The notes beneath the pieces are model-generated. The model did no database searches, was not told where the DNA came from, and saw only the letters and a list, made by a program, of their open reading frames with translations. From NCBI RefSeq assembly GCF_019320115.1, contig NC_089591.1:62071798-62135797 (forward strand): 64,000 nucleotides of DNA, in the 5' to 3' direction. Numbering within the stretch: position 1 is the first letter of the stretch; each line of letters starts with the position of its first letter. Origin of the DNA: Miscanthus floridulus. Its lineage: Eukaryota; Streptophyta; Magnoliopsida; Poales; Poaceae. Position numbers and translations under genes: made by a program. Below, piece after piece: positions 59,720-64,000 of the stretch.

Positions 59720-60244
59720 TACTTTTTCTACAAAAAAGCACAAGCGCCACTCAAAAAAGCATTTGGATGCCGAAGTTCATCAAGGCAACATTCTGTGCCG
59801 AGTCGTTTTTACATAGCACGGACGAAAGGTTGTCAACACAAAGATTTACATCTAACAAGTCATAGCATGGACAAAGCACTCGATGGATCACAAAAGAGGA
59901 AGAAAAGAAAAGTACTTGACAAATCAAGGGGTTTCGTCAGCATAACGCACAGAGTTGTTTGCAGAGCAGAGACGAAAACGGGACAAAGTACTCAGCAAGT
60001 CAAGTAACTTCGACCACACCCAGGTAAAGAATACATCAACAAAAATAAATAATCTTCATTGAAAGAGGAGTGTAATATTACAAGGGGCTGGTCAATCGGA
60101 TCAGGCATTGTCATCAGGAAGGGAAATGTCAATATTTAGACTATCTACAACCCTACTAGCTAAACCTTCGACCTCAGGCTCCATCCTCTCAACGGCATCA
60201 AGGTATTCTTGGCTATCAGCTTCCTCTGCTTGAAATCTTATTTG
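59720..60244 (+). other. Tat-element 3' non-coding fragment and spacer
   Basis: It begins TACTTTTTCTACAAAAAAGCAC, like the 3' non-coding DNA at 59163, and continues with GCCACTCAAAAAAGCATTTGG. From about 60040 to 60244 the sequence (CTTCATTGAAAGAGGAGTGTAATATTACAAGG) is not recognised. No gene. Confidence 0.5.
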
Positions 60245-60968
60245 AATCGGATATTATGAGCTACGTGAATCTTCTGGTGAGCTGATCCATCGTAGTTGTC
60301 AAAATAGGAATTTCTTCATGATGATCCGGATCTTCGAGGAGACGGCTTTGAAGCTTGTCGTAGTTGTCTGCCTCGCAGATCCTTGAGCCGAAGATGAAAG
60401 TTGATCCCGTCAGGAAGATCATGTTATCGAGGTCCATCAAGCTCTCAGATGCAAAGTCACCGAATCCCCTACCTGGCGCGCTAGCTATCGATGTTTTACC
60501 ACCGATAGCCTGCCCCGGGGATCCCCAGGACAGTATGTTTGGGCTTCGGCGTATGCAGAACTCGATGGTTAATGCAAGAGATAGTTGATTTATCCTGGTT
60601 CAGGCCCTCGATCGTAGATCGAGTAATAACCCTACGTCTAGTCGGCGTTAGCCTTGGCGTTGGATTAATTGTGATATGTTGTGTTGTACAATTGTCGTCC
60701 TCCTCATCCAGGAGCCCTACCCTCCTTTATATAGTCAGGAGGCTAGAGTCCTAGTCAGTTTATAATGAGAGTTACTAGTAGGATTACTGAATAGTACTAC
60801 TACTAGGATTACAAGGGAAGAATCCTAGTTAGACTAGATCTTCTCTCTCTTTTATGGGGTATCCTGTGGGTCCCATATCGATAAGCCCCCGAGCACTTCA
60901 TGGTTGAGCTCTGAAAGTCTCGTTTTGCTCTTTCAGGTCTTGATGAGTAGTAACAAACGTCATCCGAG
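60245..60968 (-). mobile_element. Inverted fragment of the same Tat family: leader, LTR and polypurine side
   Basis: Read on the minus strand it gives 85 bp of 3' non-coding DNA and polypurine tract (60968-60884), a full 398-bp LTR (60883-60486), the primer-site region CTAGCGCGCCAGGTAGGGG, and about 240 bp of leader and gag start (to about 60245). The leader matches 54221-54460. Together with 59236-59719 it forms a long inverted repeat around a spacer of about 0.77 kb. Confidence 0.85.
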
Positions 60969-61674
60969 TTTGGTCAGTCAGCGCGGGATTGAAGCCAGCA
61001 CCAAGCAAATTCAAGCTATAACAGAAATGGGCCCACCTAGAAGTATCAAAGATGTGCAAAAACTAACAGGATGCATGGCAGCCCTCAACCGTTTCATATC
61101 AAGACTCGGCGAAAAGGGGTTACCTTTCTTTAAACTACTAAAGAAGACAGACAAGTTTGAGTGGACAAAGGAGGCCGACGAAGCCTTCAAGAAACTTAAG
61201 GCATACCTCACATCCTCACCAATTCTCACACCCCCAAGGAAAGACGAAGACATGATGTTATACATTGCGGCGACTACTGCTGTGGTCAGCACGGTAGTAG
61301 TCATAGAAAGAGAAGAAGAAGAACGCGTGTATAAAGTACAACGACCCATATACTACATCAGCGAAGTATTATCTGAATCAAAAATACAGTACCCACATGT
61401 ACAAAAACTACTCTATGCCCTATTGATCACTTCACGCAAGCTTCACCACTATTTTGAAAGCCACCAGATCACAGTAGTGACAGACTTCCCACTCGGAGAC
61501 ATCTTACACAACAGAGATGCAATGGGACGCATATCAAAGTGGGCAGTCGAACTCGGAGCTCTTAACATCAATTTCACCCCACGAAAGGCAATCAAATCTC
61601 AAGCCCTTGCCGATTTTGTGGCCGAGTGGACAGAGATTCAACAGCCTTTATCAGATACAATCCTTGACCACTAG
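60969..61674 (+). pseudogene. RT C-terminus and RNase H of Tat pol copy B
   Basis: From about 60970 the sequence is a second copy of 58031 onward without insertions or deletions for 1,119 bp. It encodes the end of reverse transcriptase and the RT-linked RNase H (QRGIEASTKQIQAI, PPRSIKDVQKLTGCMAALNR, KWAVELGALNINFTPRKAIK). It is open to a TAG at 61672-61674 that is shared with copy A. The upstream RT, including the YMDD site, is absent because the inverted LTR fragment abuts it. Any ATG upstream of 60969 lies in LTR-derived DNA. Confidence 0.82.
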
Positions 61675-61677
61675 AAG

Positions 61678-63387
61678 ATGTACTTTGATGGGTCACTCAA
61701 ACTAGGTGGAGCCGGTGCAGGCATCCTCCTCATTTCTCCAGAAGGAAAACAACTCAAGTACGTCCTTCAGATATTATGGCAAGCTACAAATAACGAAGCA
61801 GAATATGAAGCCCTCATCCATGGGCTACGAGTGGCAATTACCCTCGGAATAAAAAGATTACTCGTATACGGCGATTCAACAATAGTCATCAACCAAGTCA
61901 ACAAAGATTGGGATTGCACCAAAGAAAACATGGGTGCTTACTGTGCTGAAATACGGAAACTTGAAAAACATTTCCAAGGATTAGAAATTTTACATGTCCT
62001 GTGCGATTCCAACATTGCAGCAGATGTCCTTGCCAAGCTCGGATCAGATAGAGCGAAGGTTCCACCCGACGTATTCATAGAAGAGCTATCAGTTCCCTCT
62101 ATCAAACAACCCGGTGAAACAACCCATGAAATTCAGGCTAAAAGCGTTCAGATCTTGGTAATGAACACTTCATGGAGCCAAGTTTTCATCGACTATATCA
62201 AAGAAAATAAATTGCCAGCAGATAAAGCAAAAGCCACCCAAGTTGTTCGCAGAAGCAAAAACTACGTTCTAGTAGGAGATAGACTTTACAGAAGAGCAGC
62301 ATCATTAGGAGTACTCCTAAAATGTGTCTCATTTGAAGAAGGCAAAGAGATCCTAGACGAAATACACTCAGGTTGTTGTGGAAATCATGCCGCCTCAAGG
62401 ACACTGGTTTGCAAAGCATTTCGCACCAGATTCTACTGGCCAACCGCTTTGAAAGACGCAGAAGAACTTGTCAGAAAATGCAAATGTTGCCAAATGTTTG
62501 CAAGACAAGTCCATGTACCAGCTCACAATCTTATCTGCATTCCACCCGCTTGGCCTTTTTCCTGCTGGGGGCTAGATCAAGTAGGACCCCTGAAGAAAGC
62601 AAAAGATGGCTTCGAGTACATCTTTGTAGCAATCGATAAGTTCACCAAGTGGATTGAGTACAAACCACTCGCAAAGTATAGCACAACCAAAGTAGTCGAG
62701 TTCATCCAAGACATTACGCACCACTTCGGCATGCCCAATCGAATCATCACAGATCTAGGCTCCCCCTTCACAGCTATAGAATTCAAAAGCTGGGCACAAG
62801 ACTGTGGTTTTAGTATAGACTATGCGTTTGTTGCATATCCAGAAGCCAACGGACAAGTAGAAAGGGCTAATAGACTCATACTAGCCAGATTAAAACCAAG
62901 GTTATACGAAGAACTAGTGGACTATGGGTCCAAATGGATTGAAGAATTACCGAAAGTAGTATGGGGCCTACAAACTCAAATAAGCAGAGCAACAGGCTAC
63001 TCACCCTTCTTCCTAGTTTACGGGTCAGAGGCCGTACTGCCTGCCGACTTGATCTGGACATCACCAAAGATAGAACAATACGATGAAGGAGAAGCAGAAC
63101 ACATAAGAAGATTAGAACTCGACAGCTCAGAAGAAGTTAGAATAAATGCTACCCTCCAATCAGCCAGATACCTACAAGGTTTAAGACGACACTACAACAA
63201 GAGTACCCATCCTCGATCATTACAAGTCAGAGACTTAGTGCTAAGAAGGATACAAAAGACTGACAGACGACATAAGCTGCTCAGTCCATGGGAAGGCCCG
63301 TTTATTGTCACAAAAGTCACCGGACCAGGCACATACAAGTCAGCAATACATGGCACATCAGCAATACATGGCACATTAGCCAACTAA
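61678..63387 (+). CDS. Archaeal-type RNase H plus integrase of Tat pol copy B (open frame)
   Basis: The 569-codon frame opens with MYFDGSLKLGGAGAGILLI and NNEAEYEALIHGLRVAI, then YGDSTIVINQVN and a late SNIAADVLAKLG, giving the acidic residues of an RNase H. The integrase follows: an H-H-C-C zinc-binding segment (EIHSGCCGNHAASRT ... KCKCCQMFARQ), then the core with D in GLDQVGP, D in ITDLGSPF and E in ANGQVERAN, so the DDE triad is present. The C-terminal part includes YSPFFLVYGSEAVLPADL and WEGPFIVTKVTGPGTYK. It is part of a polyprotein in intact elements and has no promoter of its own. The extreme C-terminus is out of frame with the conserved ending. Confidence 0.85.
   Translation: MYFDGSLKLGGAGAGILLISPEGKQLKYVLQILWQATNNEAEYEALIHGLRVAITLGIKRLLVYGDSTIVINQVNKDWDCTKENMGAYCAEIRKLEKHFQGLEILHVLCDSNIAADVLAKLGSDRAKVPPDVFIEELSVPSIKQPGETTHEIQAKSVQILVMNTSWSQVFIDYIKENKLPADKAKATQVVRRSKNYVLVGDRLYRRAASLGVLLKCVSFEEGKEILDEIHSGCCGNHAASRTLVCKAFRTRFYWPTALKDAEELVRKCKCCQMFARQVHVPAHNLICIPPAWPFSCWGLDQVGPLKKAKDGFEYIFVAIDKFTKWIEYKPLAKYSTTKVVEFIQDITHHFGMPNRIITDLGSPFTAIEFKSWAQDCGFSIDYAFVAYPEANGQVERANRLILARLKPRLYEELVDYGSKWIEELPKVVWGLQTQISRATGYSPFFLVYGSEAVLPADLIWTSPKIEQYDEGEAEHIRRLELDSSEEVRINATLQSARYLQGLRRHYNKSTHPRSLQVRDLVLRRIQKTDRRHKLLSPWEGPFIVTKVTGPGTYKSAIHGTSAIHGTLAN
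63341..63376. repeat. 18-bp tandem duplication at the integrase C-terminus
   Basis: CAGCAATACATGGCACAT occurs at 63341-63358 and immediately again at 63359-63376. The duplication keeps frame, but the frame in use differs from the one that gives the conserved C-terminus. Confidence 0.9.
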
Positions 63388-63571
63388 GAAGATTCTACGC
63401 ATAAAAGCAACTCAAGAAAAACAGATATGCAAGCCACAAGGAACCAACGTTCACAATCGACAAAGGACAAATATTCTTCGATAACGTATGTATTAGTTTA
63501 TATTCATGATCAATAAAGATAATATTCATCCACAGCATGTCTTGTCATGACTTTCAACGAGTTGTTTTTAT
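63388..63571 (+). other. 3' non-coding start of Tat copy B
   Basis: A short stretch between the integrase stop and the tandem array. The conserved pol ending NTWHISQLRRFYA is readable at about 63363-63404 in another frame. No polypurine tract or LTR appears before the window ends. Confidence 0.5.
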
Positions 63572-64000
63572 GAAACAAAAAGCAAAATGGCTGAAAACAT
63601 GCCTGAGCATCCCGGCCGAGAGCAAAATAGCTGAAAAGACGCTTGAGCCCGCCGATGAGGGTAGCTAAAAGCTAACACCTGAAACAAAAAGCAAAATGGC
63701 TGAAAACATGCATGAGCATCCCGGCCGAGAGCAAAATAGCTAAAAACATGCTTGAGCCCGCCAATGAGGGTAGCTAAAAGCTAACACCCAAAACAAAAAG
63801 CAAAATGGCTGAAAACATGCCTGAGCATCCCGACTGAGAGCAAAATAGCTGAAAACACGCTTGAGCCCGCCGATGAGGGTAGCTAAAAGCTAACACCCAA
63901 AACAAAAAGCAAAATGGCGGAAAACATGCCTAAGCATCCCGGCCGAGAGCAAAAGAGCTGAAAAGACGCTTGAGCACACCGATGAGGGTAGCTAAAAGCT
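63572..64000 (+). repeat. 109-bp tandem repeat, about 3.9 copies, reaching the window edge
   Basis: Copies start at 63572, 63681, 63790 and 63899, each beginning (G/A)AAACAAAAAGCAAAATGGC. They continue through TGAGCATCCCGGCCGAGAGC, GCTTGAGCCCGCCGATGAGG and GTAGCTAAAAGCTAACACC. Spacing is exactly 109 bp each time with a few substitutions. Position after pol suggests the 3' non-coding region of the Tat element, where tandem arrays are common. Confidence 0.93.

Overview
This window is nuclear DNA from a grass. It is probably a PACMAD species close to sorghum, sugarcane or Miscanthus; this is inferred from the repeat families and the GC-rich first exons and is not proven. Four protein-coding genes are well supported: an At1g16860-like membrane protein (4372-6536, +), an intronless S40-type senescence regulator (9098-9742, +), and two Yellow Stripe-Like (YSL) metal-nicotianamine transporters (14444-17967, - and 30794-33686, -). 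Their splice models close in frame at 324, 214, 699 and 707 codons. Almost everything else is transposable-element (TE) DNA or anonymous intergenic sequence.

Layout. 1-4.3 kb: diverged repeats, MITEs and one Copia-type LTR with a tRNA-Met primer-binding site. 4.4-9.8 kb: two small genes separated by MITE-rich spacers. 10-14.4 kb: MITEs and a second copy of the same Copia-type LTR. 14.4-18 kb: first YSL gene. 19.7-23.2 kb: a LINE whose ORF1 is split by a 1,568-bp solo LTR with a perfect 5-bp target duplication. 24.9-29.0 kb: a complete but internally deleted Ty3/gypsy element, with matching target duplications, that carries sense gag/protease and an antisense ORF. 30.8-33.7 kb: second YSL gene, with a MITE about 20 bp upstream of its first ATG. 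34-46.5 kb: anonymous AT-rich DNA, MITEs and degenerate tandem arrays. 46.6-53.8 kb: decayed remnants of a Tekay/Del-like chromovirus. 53.8-64 kb: a rearranged cluster of Tat-lineage Ty3/gypsy DNA. It holds one damaged copy with two 398-bp LTRs, an inverted third LTR, a second pol copy with open RNase H and integrase reading frames, and a 109-bp tandem repeat running off the window.

How it fits together. The two YSL genes have the same orientation and five internal exons of identical length, so they are a tandem duplication later pushed apart by about 12.8 kb, mostly nested retroelements. YSL proteins move metal-nicotianamine or metal-phytosiderophore complexes across membranes; substrate and tissue cannot be read from the DNA. 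The retroelements show insertion, LTR-LTR recombination, internal deletion, inversion and stops consistent with C-to-T decay.

I found no clearly new enzymatic system. The most unusual items are the gypsy element with an antisense ORF, the inverted-LTR arrangement at 59.2-61.0 kb, and the TAG shared by both Tat pol copies between the two RNase H domains.
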